Assembly: GCA_963734055.1 (NCBI GenBank)
Contig: CAVTFQ010000007.1
Span: 62,001 to 126,000 of the forward strand
Length of the DNA stretch: 64,000 nucleotides
Reading direction: 5' to 3'
From: CAIWHR01 sp963734055
Lineage (GTDB): Bacteria; Pseudomonadota; Gammaproteobacteria; Burkholderiales; Casimicrobiaceae
The notes under the pieces were generated by a model. It searched no databases and was not told the origin of the DNA. It saw only the letters and a list, made by a program, of their open reading frames with translations. This document shows, one piece after another, positions 46,315 to 54,426 of this stretch. Made by a program: the position numbers and the translations under genes. Within the stretch, counting starts at the first letter, position 1. The number at the start of each line of letters is the position of its first letter.

Positions 46315-46964
46315 CGACGTACCGCGACCGCGACGAGGCGGGGGCCCTGCTGGCGCAGGCGCTGCGGCAGTGGAAGGGGAGCCGCCCGCTCGTGCTCGCC
46401 ATCCCGCGCGGCGCGGTGCCGATGGCGAAGACGATCGCGGAGGCGCTCGGCGGCGACCTCGACGTCGTGCTGGTGCGGAAGCTGCCGGCGCCGGGCAGCC
46501 CGGAATTCGCGATCGGCGCCGTCGCGGAGAGCGGGTGGTCGCACGTCGCCGACTACGCGGCGTCCGCCGGCGCCACGCCGGAGTACATCGAGCGCGCGAC
46601 GGCGGCGGAGCGGGAGACGATGCGGCGTCGCCGGGGGCAGTACACGCCGGTGCGGCCGCCGCTCGATCCGCAAGGCCGTGTCGCGATCGTCGTCGACGAC
46701 GGGCTCGCAACCGGCGAGACGATGCTGGCCGCGCTCCACGCCGTGCGCGCGCGAAGGCCGAATCGGCTCGTCTGCGCGATCCCGGTCGCATCGCGGGAAG
46801 CCGTGGAACTGGTCCGGCCCCACGCGGACGAAGTCGTCTGCTTGCAGACGCCCCCTTTCTTCCACGCCGTCGGCCAGTTCTATCGCGACTTCCGGCAGGT
46901 CGACGATGCCGAAGTCATCGCGATCCTCCGCGCTTCGGGCGCGGGCGAAACCCGGGCGGGGTGA
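46311..46964 (+). CDS. phosphoribosyltransferase family protein
   Basis: A 217-residue type I PRTase-fold protein. The PRPP loop is VAIVVDDGLATGETML near residue 123, preceded by the pyrophosphate-loop-like segment LVRKLPAPGSPEFAIGAV. The family is often annotated as predicted phosphoribosyltransferase and is common beside dienelactone-hydrolase-type genes, as here. The base or acceptor is unknown. The start is a GTG at 46311 overlapping the preceding stop. It is convergent with the hydrolase gene. Confidence 0.82.
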   Translation: MTTYRDRDEAGALLAQALRQWKGSRPLVLAIPRGAVPMAKTIAEALGGDLDVVLVRKLPAPGSPEFAIGAVAESGWSHVADYAASAGATPEYIERATAAERETMRRRRGQYTPVRPPLDPQGRVAIVVDDGLATGETMLAALHAVRARRPNRLVCAIPVASREAVELVRPHADEVVCLQTPPFFHAVGQFYRDFRQVDDAEVIAILRASGAGETRAG

Positions 46965-46985
46965 TCGGTCGGCGGCTCCGCGCTT

Positions 46986-47669
46986 TCAGCCGGGAGGCGC
47001 GTGGGCCGGCGCAAGCCAGCGCGAGAACCATCCGGCCGCCGCCTGGGCGACCTGATCGAGCGTGCCCGGCTCCTCGAAGAGGTGCGTCGCCCCCGGGACC
47101 ACGAGCAGCGCCTTCTCGCACGACAATTGCGAGTGCGCCTCGCGGTTGAGCTCGAGCACGACGTCGTCGCGGCCGCCGACGATCAGCAGCGTTGGCGCTC
47201 TCACGCGGGCGAGCGAATCGGGCCCGGCGAGGTCCGGCCGGCCGCCGCGCGACACGACGGCGGCGATGCGCGCACCCATCGTCGCGGCAGCGCGGAGCGC
47301 CGCGGCCGCGCCGGTGCTGGCGCCGAAGTAGCCGAGGGGAAGCCGGACAGCCTCGGGGTGACCGCTGAGCGCGTCGGTCGCCGCGAGGAGGCGCGACGTG
47401 AGGAGCGCGATGTCGAAGCGGGTCTCGTAAGTGCGATCTTCCTCGGGGGTGAGGAGGTCGAAGAGCAGCGTGCCGACGCCGGCGCCGTTCAGCACGCGCG
47501 CGACGTGCGTGTTGCGCGGCGAATGGCGCGAGCTGCCGCTGCCATGGGCGAACAGGACCACGCCCGCGGGATTCGAGGGCAAAATCAACGTTCCGTCAAG
47601 CCTGGCTCGGCCGGCGACGAACGTGAGCTCGCGTTCGAAAGGCTTGGCGCCGATCGAGTCAACCGTCAT
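46986..47669 (-). CDS. dienelactone hydrolase-like alpha/beta hydrolase
   Basis: A 227-residue alpha/beta hydrolase. The oxyanion stretch is VVLFAHGSGSSRHSPRN, the nucleophile serine is in YFGASTGAAAAL, the acid is in IVGGRDDVVLEL, and the histidine in PGATHLFEEPG. The family often sits with the phosphoribosyltransferase type seen next door, sometimes fused to it; their shared substrate is unknown. The start at 47669 was chosen because it overlaps the stop region of the small upstream gene and follows the family N-terminus. Confidence 0.82.
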   Translation of the reverse strand: MTVDSIGAKPFERELTFVAGRARLDGTLILPSNPAGVVLFAHGSGSSRHSPRNTHVARVLNGAGVGTLLFDLLTPEEDRTYETRFDIALLTSRLLAATDALSGHPEAVRLPLGYFGASTGAAAALRAAATMGARIAAVVSRGGRPDLAGPDSLARVRAPTLLIVGGRDDVVLELNREAHSQLSCEKALLVVPGATHLFEEPGTLDQVAQAAAGWFSRWLAPAHAPPG

Positions 47670-47835
47670 GCCGCGCTCCGGCCCAGCACTTGGCTGCGGC
47701 GATCGCCATCCGGATCGCCTGACCTTCGTCGTGCCCCTGCGAGAGCAGGGCATTCGCGATCTCGATCGCCTTGTCGCGCACGACCGCGGGGAGCCGCTGC
47801 ATCGCGGCGGGATAGCGATCGGCGGTCCAGGGCAT
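47659..47835 (-). CDS. 58-residue conserved-type small protein
   Basis: A small ORF reading MPWTADRYPAAMQRLP and then VVRDKAIEIANALLSQGHDE, followed by GQAIRMAIAAAKCWAGARHDG. The pattern MPW-YP-AM-LP-VR-KAI-IANALL-GHDEG-AI--AIA-AK-WA is familiar from small uncharacterised bacterial proteins. It is helical and soluble. It overlaps the hydrolase start by 11 bp and follows the BCAM0308-type gene by 35 bp, so it belongs to this minus-strand group. Function unknown. The call is supported by frame quality and resemblance. Confidence 0.66.
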   Translation of the reverse strand: MPWTADRYPAAMQRLPAVVRDKAIEIANALLSQGHDEGQAIRMAIAAAKCWAGARHDG

Positions 47836-47870
47836 GGCGCTTCGCCGTGGCAGGTCGCGCCGGCGCGGCG

Positions 47871-48389
47871 TCAGGGGCTATGCCAGCGGACACGCACCTC
47901 GTAGGCGCCCTTGGCGTACTCGATGGCGAGTTCCCCGCGATAAGCATGCTTCATTGCCACGCCAATTCGCCGCGGGAGGTGAATGTCGGTCGTCGTCACG
48001 GTGATCCGCTCTGGCGAGTGCGCTACCTCGACGATGCGATCGAGCGGGTGATCGGCCTTCGCGCGTGACTCTTCGTGGCGGATCAGGCTTGCGATCTCGT
48101 CGCGATGCGCATCGACGAACGGGCCTTCGAGTGCCAGCGTCCCGGCGGGAAGGCGGTCGCGTATGCGATGGCACGCGGGGCACACTACGACATGTGCGCC
48201 GGCAGGCGCGTCGCCCCATTGCCATCTCCCGCGATGGTAGACGGCCCCGCAGTCGCCGCAGCGTGAAGGCTCCGCGTACTTCCCGCGCGCCTGATAGGGG
48301 TCGTGCGGCGCCTCGTCGAAGATCGCCGCGCCGTGCCGCGAGACGCCGCCCTGTGGCGCTGGCGTCCGTGTTCCTTTGGATTCGGTCAT
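47871..48389 (-). CDS. BCAM0308-family zinc-ribbon protein
   Basis: A 172-residue protein of the BCAM0308 family. A zinc ribbon is formed by RCGDCGAVYHRGRWQWGD and VVCPACHRIRDRLPAG. The C-terminal half contains HRDEIASLIRHEESRAKADH and ITVTTTDIHLPRRIGVAMKH. Function unknown; the family has been linked by name only to a Burkholderia locus. ATG 48389 is supported by a strong ribosome site (aggtgagg), so the longer open frame is not used. It lies between pncB and the small protein on the same strand. Confidence 0.82.
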   Translation of the reverse strand: MTESKGTRTPAPQGGVSRHGAAIFDEAPHDPYQARGKYAEPSRCGDCGAVYHRGRWQWGDAPAGAHVVVCPACHRIRDRLPAGTLALEGPFVDAHRDEIASLIRHEESRAKADHPLDRIVEVAHSPERITVTTTDIHLPRRIGVAMKHAYRGELAIEYAKGAYEVRVRWHSP

Positions 48390-48483
48390 CAGCCTCACCT
48401 TTGTCGGTGCGTCCTTACGCTTCCAACCTAGTGCAACCGTCGAAGGAGCGTCTTGACGCGGCTCAACCCCCCTCGCAATTGCG

Positions 48484-49818
48484 TCACGTTCGCGCATCGA
48501 TTTCGGCGGCGAGCGCGCGCATCTCCGGGGCGACCTCCACCTCGTACGTCGCCGCCTCGCCGAGTCCGCGCAGCGCATCGGGCAGCTGCGACAGTTGGTC
48601 GTGGGCCCGGGTACGGGCGGCGGCAAGGTCGGGCTGCGGCGCGATCAGGGCGCCCGCCCGCATCACCGGGACCAGCAGAGGCGTGGCGCCCGCGGGCGGA
48701 GCGCCGGTTGCGAGCGAGAGCACGTCTCCGGCGAGCCTCCCGCGCCCGTCGAGGCGCCGCCAGACCTGCTTGCGGCCGGGCCACGTCGCCTTGCCTTCCG
48801 AGCGCTTGCGCCGGGGCTGGCCGTCGTATTCCTCGAGCTTGTACGCGCAGTCGAGATAAGGCGCATCCGACGACGTGTTCATCCGCGTGCCGATGCCGAA
48901 GCCGGCGATCGGCGCGCCCGCGGCGACGAGCTCGGCCAGCCGGTATTCGTCGAGATTTCCGGAGGCGAAGATAGTGATGCCGCGCTGGCCGCCGGCGTCC
49001 AGGATCGCGCGCACCCGCCGCGCATGCTCGCCAAGGTCGCCGCTGTCGATCCGCACGCCCCTGATGGCGATGCCGTCGGCTGCGAGACGGGCGGCGAGCT
49101 CGACGACCTTCCGGGCGCCCCGTTCGGTATCGTAGGTGTCGATCAGGAGCACCGCATTGCCGGGATGGGCCCGGGCAAAACGCTCGAAGGCCGTCGCCTC
49201 ATCGGCGTGCGCCTGCACGTACGAATGTGCCATCGTGCCGAACACCGGGATGCCGAATTCGCGGCCGGCCTCGACGGTCGCGGTTCCCGCGAACCCCGCG
49301 AGGTAGCTCGCGCGGGCCGACAGCAGCGCCGCCTCGGCGCCATGCGCGCGCCGGAGCCCGAAGTCGACCAGTTGCCGATCCGGCGCTGCGAGAACCGACC
49401 GGGCCGCCTTGCTCGCCACGAGCGTCGCGTAATGGACGAGATTCATCACGCGACTCTCGACGAGCTGCGCCTCGCGCAGCGGCGCGACGATGCGCAGCAG
49501 GGGCTCGTCGGCGAAGCACACGGTGCCTTCGGGCATCGCGTCGAGGTCGCCGGTGAAGCGCAGGTCCGCGAGAGACTCCACGAAATCCCGCGGGAAGCGG
49601 CCGCCCGCCGCCAGCCAGTCGAGCTCGTCGCGGGTGAAACGCAGTTCCGTCAGGTACCGGACGACCTGCGCGAGCCCGGCGGAGAGCAGGAAATGCCGCT
49701 CGCGCGGCAGCTTGCGCACGAAAAGTTCGAATGCCGCGATCCCGTTCATCCGCTCCGCGTGATAGGCGCGGAGCATCGTGAGCTCGTAGAGATCGGTCAG
49801 CAGCACGCTTTCGGTCAT
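48484..49818 (-). CDS. pncB: nicotinate phosphoribosyltransferase
   Basis: Converts nicotinate and PRPP to nicotinate mononucleotide in the NAD salvage pathway. The 444-residue protein begins SVLLTDLYELTMLRAYHAER and has ELFVRKLPRERHFLL, the phosphorylatable histidine region GTMAHSYVQAHADE, VLLIDTYDTERGA and GVRIDSGDLGEHA. The start at 49818 has a ggggag ribosome site and matches the family N-terminus; the frame to 50484 is a shadow of archease and rtcB. It heads the minus-strand group with the BCAM0308-type protein and lies divergent from archease across 126 bp. Confidence 0.9.
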   Translation of the reverse strand: MTESVLLTDLYELTMLRAYHAERMNGIAAFELFVRKLPRERHFLLSAGLAQVVRYLTELRFTRDELDWLAAGGRFPRDFVESLADLRFTGDLDAMPEGTVCFADEPLLRIVAPLREAQLVESRVMNLVHYATLVASKAARSVLAAPDRQLVDFGLRRAHGAEAALLSARASYLAGFAGTATVEAGREFGIPVFGTMAHSYVQAHADEATAFERFARAHPGNAVLLIDTYDTERGARKVVELAARLAADGIAIRGVRIDSGDLGEHARRVRAILDAGGQRGITIFASGNLDEYRLAELVAAGAPIAGFGIGTRMNTSSDAPYLDCAYKLEEYDGQPRRKRSEGKATWPGRKQVWRRLDGRGRLAGDVLSLATGAPPAGATPLLVPVMRAGALIAPQPDLAAARTRAHDQLSQLPDALRGLGEAATYEVEVAPEMRALAAEIDART

Positions 49819-49944
49819 GACGGACACTCCCCGAGGCCGCGTTGGCGATACAATGAAGACCGTTACCGGCCGTGGCCGAAGCGTCGGCCCCGAACCGGCA
49901 GACTGCATCATAGAGGCTGGGCCGCAGGCGGGACGAGGCGGGCG

Positions 49945-50355
49945 ATGGGCTGGACGCATTTCCGGCACGGCGCCGACGTCGGCGTCCGCGGCAGCGGCCG
50001 CACTCAGGCCGAGGCGTTCGAGCGGGCCGCGATCGCAGTGACGGCCGTGCTGACCGATCCGGCCGCCGTCGCTCCGAGGTCGGCAGTGGCGATCCGTTGC
50101 GAGGCCCCGGACCGCGAGCAGCTGCTCTACGACTGGCTCAACGCGGTGATCTACGAGATGGCGACGCGACGAATGCTGTTCGCGCGGTATACGGTCGCGA
50201 TCGAAGGACCGCGGCTCGAGGGGCAGGCCTGGGGCGAGGAAATCGATCGCGCGCGCCATTGCCCTGCGGTCGAGATCAAGGGCGCGACGTACACGGAGCT
50301 TTCGGTCACGTGTGCAAATGGTCTTTGGACGGCGCAGTGCGTCGTCGACGTGTGA
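49945..50355 (+). CDS. archease, RtcB activating protein
   Basis: A 136-residue archease that helps RtcB ligase through guanylylation cycles. The metal-binding acidic residues appear in FRHGADVGVRGSG near residue 10, LLYDWLNAVIYEMATRRML near 62, and the C-terminal AVEIKGATYTELSV. The length is that of the family. The ATG at 49945 has a gaggcggg ribosome site and matches the family start MGWTHFRHGAD. It is followed by rtcB after 7 bp, which supports the pairing. Confidence 0.88.
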   Translation: MGWTHFRHGADVGVRGSGRTQAEAFERAAIAVTAVLTDPAAVAPRSAVAIRCEAPDREQLLYDWLNAVIYEMATRRMLFARYTVAIEGPRLEGQAWGEEIDRARHCPAVEIKGATYTELSVTCANGLWTAQCVVDV

Positions 50356-50362
50356 GCCGCCG

Positions 50363-51790
50363 ATGGAACCTTCGCGCCTGATCCGGCGTTCCGATACCGT
50401 GTGGGAGCTGTCGCCGCGCGGCCGCATGCGCGTTCCCGGCATCCTGTTCGCCGACGAGGCGCTGGTCCGGGGGCTCGACGACAAGGTCTGCGCGCAGCTC
50501 GCGAACGTGGCCGCGCTGCCGGGAATCGTGCGAGCGGCGTACGCGATGCCCGATGCGCACTGGGGCTACGGCTTTCCGATCGGTGGGGTCGCCGCCTTCG
50601 ACCCGGACGAGGGCGTGGTGTCGGCGGGTGGTGTCGGCTTCGACATTTCGTGCGGCGTGCGGACGCTGACCACGGGGCTCACCGCGGCGGAAGTCGGCGC
50701 GGTCAAGCGCGCGCTGGCCGACACCCTGTTCGAAGCGATTCCGGCGGGTGTCGGCAGCACGGGAGCGCTGTCGCTCGACGCCGTGGAGATGGAGGCCATG
50801 CTTCACGGTGGCGCACGGTGGGCAGTGGCCCGCGGCTACGGCAAGTCGGTGGATCTCGAACGCACCGAGGAGCAGGGGCAGATGAAGGGCGCCGATCCTT
50901 CACGCGTGTCGGCAGCAGCGAAACGCAGGCAGAGGGACGAGATGGGCACGCTCGGATCGGGGAACCACTACCTCGAAGTGCAGCGCGTCGCGGCGATCCA
51001 CGACGCTGCGGTGGCGCGCGCGTTCGGGGTCGCTGCCGACGACGTTGTCGTCAGCATCCACTGCGGCTCGCGCGGCCTCGGCCATCAGATCGGGACGGAG
51101 TATCTGCGCGAGATGGCACTGGCGGCGCCTGCGGACGGGATCGAGCTGCCCGATCGCGAGCTCGCGTGCGCGCGGCTCCGGTCCGCGACGGGCGAGCGCT
51201 ATCTCGGCGCGATGCGCGCCGGGATCAACTGCGCGCTCGCGAACCGGCAGATCCTCACGCATCTCACGCGCGAGGCGTTCCGCCGGCACTTCCCGACGGC
51301 CGAGCTCGAGGTGCTCTACGACGTCTCGCACAACACGTGCAAGGAAGAGGACCACGTCGTCGACGACATACGCCGACGCCTGTTCGTTCACCGCAAGGGC
51401 GCGACGCGCGCGTTCGGCCCCGGGCACTCCGAGCTGCCGCCCGCACTGCGTGACGCCGGCCAGCCGGTGCTGATCGGCGGGAGCATGGGCACGGCGTCGC
51501 ATATCCTCGTCGGTACGCGCGAAGGGATGGGGCTCGCGTTCGGCTCCGCCTGCCACGGGGCGGGCCGCAGCATGAGCCGGACCGAGGCGACGCGCCGCTG
51601 GCAGGGACGCCGCGTCGTCGACGAGCTCGCGGGCCGCGGCGTGCTGATCCGCAGTCCGTCGCTGCGCGGGGTCGCCGAGGAGGCGCCCGGGGCGTACAAG
51701 GACGTCGACGCAGTCGTGGACGCGGCCGAGCGGGCGGGGCTCGCGCGCAAGGTCGCGCGGCTCGAGCCGATGGTCTGCATCAAGGGCTGA
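50363..51790 (+). CDS. rtcB: RNA ligase RtcB
   Basis: GTP-dependent ligase joining 2',3'-cyclic phosphate or 3'-phosphate RNA ends to 5'-OH ends. The 475-residue protein has the metal-binding cysteine in FDISCGVRTL, histidines in LGSGNHYLEVQ and IHCGSRGLGHQIG, and the guanylylated histidine in ACHGAGRSMSRTEA. YDVSHNTCKEED adds another conserved histidine. ATG 50363 was chosen over 50312 because it gives the usual short N-terminus. It follows archease closely. No regulatory RtcR gene or sigma-54 promoter was seen, so it may be constitutive. Confidence 0.93.
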   Translation: MEPSRLIRRSDTVWELSPRGRMRVPGILFADEALVRGLDDKVCAQLANVAALPGIVRAAYAMPDAHWGYGFPIGGVAAFDPDEGVVSAGGVGFDISCGVRTLTTGLTAAEVGAVKRALADTLFEAIPAGVGSTGALSLDAVEMEAMLHGGARWAVARGYGKSVDLERTEEQGQMKGADPSRVSAAAKRRQRDEMGTLGSGNHYLEVQRVAAIHDAAVARAFGVAADDVVVSIHCGSRGLGHQIGTEYLREMALAAPADGIELPDRELACARLRSATGERYLGAMRAGINCALANRQILTHLTREAFRRHFPTAELEVLYDVSHNTCKEEDHVVDDIRRRLFVHRKGATRAFGPGHSELPPALRDAGQPVLIGGSMGTASHILVGTREGMGLAFGSACHGAGRSMSRTEATRRWQGRRVVDELAGRGVLIRSPSLRGVAEEAPGAYKDVDAVVDAAERAGLARKVARLEPMVCIKG

Positions 51791-51855
51791 CGATCTAGTG
51801 TCAATCGTCAACCCGTTGTATCCACGACGAATGCGCCGGCCGCATGCATTTCTCC

Positions 51856-51974
51856 GTCGTCCCCGCGAAGAGCCTGCCCCCGACCTGATCGGGGGCGGGG
51901 ACCCAGTGACGTTGTTGTACTGTCGTCTGCAAAGATCCAAGTCACTGGATTCCCGCGTTCGCGGGAATGACGAC
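51856..51974. repeat. nested palindromic intergenic element, dRS3-like
   Basis: About 119 bp between rtcB and the GFA gene. Outer ends GTCGT and ACGAC are inverted. Inside are two hairpins: GCCCCCGA/TCGGGGGC with a 5-base loop near 51875-51895 and ATTCCCGCG/CGCGGGAAT with a 2-base loop at 51949-51968. CCAGTGAC (51903-51910) and GTCACTGG (51941-51948) also pair. The ATTCCC-GGGAAT core resembles Neisseria dRS3 and related repeats of many proteobacteria. It may end rtcB transcription. Confidence 0.75.
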
Positions 51975-52042
51975 TTCGCAGGGGAGGCGACTCATCGCGC
52001 CGGGGAACTCGCCGCCGCCTAGATCGTCTACCGGGAATCGCC

Positions 52043-52492
52043 ATGATCTATCCCGTCGAAGGCGGCTGCCTGTGCCGTGCGGTTCGCTACCGCCTCAAGG
52101 GAGATCCGCTCGCGCAGGGCCTTTGTCACTGCCGCAGCTGCAGGCTTGCCACCGGTGCGGCCGGCGTCGCCTGGGTGGTCGTGCGCGCGAGCGACTTCGA
52201 GTACGTCGCAGGGCAACCCCGCGAGTTCCGCTCGTCCCCTGGTGTCCGACGGGCATTCTGCGGCAACTGCGGAACGTCGCTGACGTATCAGCACGAAGAC
52301 AGTCCCGGCTCCATCGACGTCACGACGGCCACCCTGGATTTGCCGGACCGGTTTCCTCCGTTGCGCGAGGTCTGGCTCGAGCATCGCCTGACCTGGGAAG
52401 TGCTCGACGCGCGACTCACGCACTACGACCGAGGCAGCTCGGAGCCCCCGAGGCCGCTACCGGGTGTGAGTCGTAGATCCTCGACGCCATGA
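52043..52492 (+). CDS. GFA-family zinc-binding protein
   Basis: A 149-residue protein of the glutathione-dependent formaldehyde-activating (GFA/CENP-V) fold. Zinc ligands are in EGGCLCRAVRY, LCHCRSCRLATG and FCGNCGTSL. Most family members have unproven function, and GFA enzyme activity should not be assumed. It lies 16 bp past the repeat region's final bases and overlaps the next gene's ATG by 4 bp. The ATG at 52043 is at the family N-terminus. Confidence 0.87.
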   Translation: MIYPVEGGCLCRAVRYRLKGDPLAQGLCHCRSCRLATGAAGVAWVVVRASDFEYVAGQPREFRSSPGVRRAFCGNCGTSLTYQHEDSPGSIDVTTATLDLPDRFPPLREVWLEHRLTWEVLDARLTHYDRGSSEPPRPLPGVSRRSSTP

Positions 52493-53055
52493 GGATCGAC
52501 GTCCACCGGGCAGATGCAACCGACGTGCAGCCGACGGACGCCATGGTGCAGGTGGCCGAAACCGAGCGTCTCTACGTGCGCCGGTTCAGCGCTGCGGACG
52601 CCGCGTTCATCTTCGGGCTGCTGAACGATCCCTCGTGGATCCGGTACATCGGCGACAAGGGCATCGGAACGCTGGACGACGCGAGACGCTACCTCCGAGA
52701 CGGGCCGCTGGCCATGTACGAGCGCGTCGGATTCGGGCTCTACGCGGTCGAGCTCAAGGATGGGCGCGAGCCGATCGGCATGTGCGGTCTCATCAAGCGT
52801 GACGCGCTTGCCGACGTCGACCTCGGGTTCGCCTTCCTGCCCGACTTTCGGCGCTGCGGCTATGCCCTCGAGGCGGCGTCGGCAGTGCTGTCCTATGGGC
52901 GAGAGAACCTGGGGTTGCGGCGGATCGTCGCGATCCTGACGCGGGACAACGATCGCTCCGCCGGGCTGCTGAGGAAGCTCGGGTTCCGCATCGAACGCAC
53001 GGTCAAGCTCCCGCCGGGAGACGAAGAGCTCGACCTGTACGCGATCGTCGCGTGA
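52489..53055 (+). CDS. GNAT-family N-acetyltransferase
   Basis: A 188-residue acetyltransferase of the RimJ/RimL type. The N-terminal signature is ETERLYVRRFSAADAAFIFG, a middle strand reads GMCGLIKRDALADVDLGFAF, and the acetyl-CoA loop is LPDFRRCGYALEAAS. The target (amino acid, antibiotic or protein N-terminus) is unknown. The ATG at 52489 overlaps the GFA stop; an internal ATG at 52543 is a second choice. It is convergent with the FAD oxidoreductase gene. Confidence 0.83.
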   Translation: MRIDVHRADATDVQPTDAMVQVAETERLYVRRFSAADAAFIFGLLNDPSWIRYIGDKGIGTLDDARRYLRDGPLAMYERVGFGLYAVELKDGREPIGMCGLIKRDALADVDLGFAFLPDFRRCGYALEAASAVLSYGRENLGLRRIVAILTRDNDRSAGLLRKLGFRIERTVKLPPGDEELDLYAIVA

Positions 53056-53082
53056 CCCCCGCCGCCCGCGACTGCGCACACC

Positions 53083-54426
53083 TCACCGCCGCAGCACGCA
53101 CTTCGCGTAGAGATCGGGCAGCGCGCCGCGCGGATCGTAGCGCGCCTTGAGCGCCCGGTAGGCGTCGCGGTCGAAGACGTGCCAGAACTCGTCCTCGGTG
53201 TAGTAGGAATCCGAGTAGAGCGACTTGAGGCCGCCAAGCTCGCGCACGCGCGTCTCGATCAGCCGGTTGCGGTAGCCCGGAGGGCGCCGCACGCGATCGT
53301 TGACGACGTCCCAGAAGCCGAAGTTCACGTACAGTGCGCCCGGGCGCAGCGGGTAGAGCGTGAACGCGGGCGCGACGGCGGGCGCGCGGATCGGGCAGAG
53401 CCACACCGGCAGGATGCCGATTTCGCGATGAATGAACTCGAGGAACTCGGCTGCGCGCGCGAACGGGATGTCGACGTCCTGGATCACCGATTCGGGATGG
53501 AGCCCGCGCAGCCGGGCGAGGGCGCGCGTGAGCCCGACACGACTGTTCCATCGCATGATCCGCTGGTAGGTCACCGAGTTGAGCCGCGCGCGTCCGAGCA
53601 GGCGGCGCACGAGCGGGTGCTGCGCCCCGACGTTCTTCGAGCACCAGAACCAGTCGGTGTCCCAGCGCCAGAGGTAGTCGCGCGCCGAGAGCCAGTCCGC
53701 GGGGCGTTCGCGGATCGAGCGATAGTAGATGCGCTCGTACGTGTAGTCGCTCGCGTGCGGCGCGTCGTCGATGAAGCGGCCCAGCGTCAGATGGAGCTCG
53801 TCGGGGGCGAACACGGTACCGTCGAGGAAGTCGAGCGTTGGGTCGTCGGCCTGGCGCGCGAGTTCGGCGAAGCACGTCTCCGGGCGGTCGAAGCCGAGAT
53901 GCGTGAGCGCGACGAACGGCTTGGCGTCGACCATCCGTGCCGTCACCGCCAGCGCATAGCCCAGCGTCCCGTACGAGTTCGGGAACCCGAGGAACAGATC
54001 GCGATGCTCGTTGTCGCGGGTCGCCGTCACGATCCGACCCTCGCCGGTCAGGATCTCGAGAGAGGTGACCGTGTCGTGGACGAGGCCGTAGCGAAACGAC
54101 GAAGCCTCGATGCCGACTCCGGCGATGGCGCCGCCGAGCGTGATCGACTTCAACTGCGGGACGACGGCTGGTACGAACCCGTGCGCGAGGGTCGCGTCCG
54201 CGAGCGTCTCGTACCGGATCATTCCCTCGGCTTCGACGACCCGCGCCTGGGGGTCGACGCGGATGACCTGGTCGAAGGCGGCGAGATCGACCGCGGGGCG
54301 CGCACGCCGCGCGCGGTCGCGAAAGAGATTCGACGTCGACTTGGCGAGACCGATGGCGGGGGGCCGTCCGGGCGCTGCTCCGGCCAGGGTGGCGAGGAGC
54401 CCGGCGCGCCGCTCGGCATGCGTCAT
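53083..54426 (-). CDS. DHCR24-like FAD-binding oxidoreductase, BfaA/TmsA-type candidate
   Basis: A 447-residue flavoprotein of the FAD_binding_4 fold. The FAD loop reads KSITLGGAIAGVGIEASSFR and a later motif is LFLGFPNSYGTLGYALAVTA, both like the sterol reductase DHCR24. In actinobacteria, related BfaA/TmsA reduces the 10-methylene group made by a cyclopropane-synthase-like partner, giving 10-methyl branched fatty acids. The immediate upstream gene here is such a methyltransferase, overlapping by 4 bp. The role is inference; another lipid reduction is possible. The start at 54426 is set by the overlap. Confidence 0.74.
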   Translation of the reverse strand: MTHAERRAGLLATLAGAAPGRPPAIGLAKSTSNLFRDRARRARPAVDLAAFDQVIRVDPQARVVEAEGMIRYETLADATLAHGFVPAVVPQLKSITLGGAIAGVGIEASSFRYGLVHDTVTSLEILTGEGRIVTATRDNEHRDLFLGFPNSYGTLGYALAVTARMVDAKPFVALTHLGFDRPETCFAELARQADDPTLDFLDGTVFAPDELHLTLGRFIDDAPHASDYTYERIYYRSIRERPADWLSARDYLWRWDTDWFWCSKNVGAQHPLVRRLLGRARLNSVTYQRIMRWNSRVGLTRALARLRGLHPESVIQDVDIPFARAAEFLEFIHREIGILPVWLCPIRAPAVAPAFTLYPLRPGALYVNFGFWDVVNDRVRRPPGYRNRLIETRVRELGGLKSLYSDSYYTEDEFWHVFDRDAYRALKARYDPRGALPDLYAKCVLRR

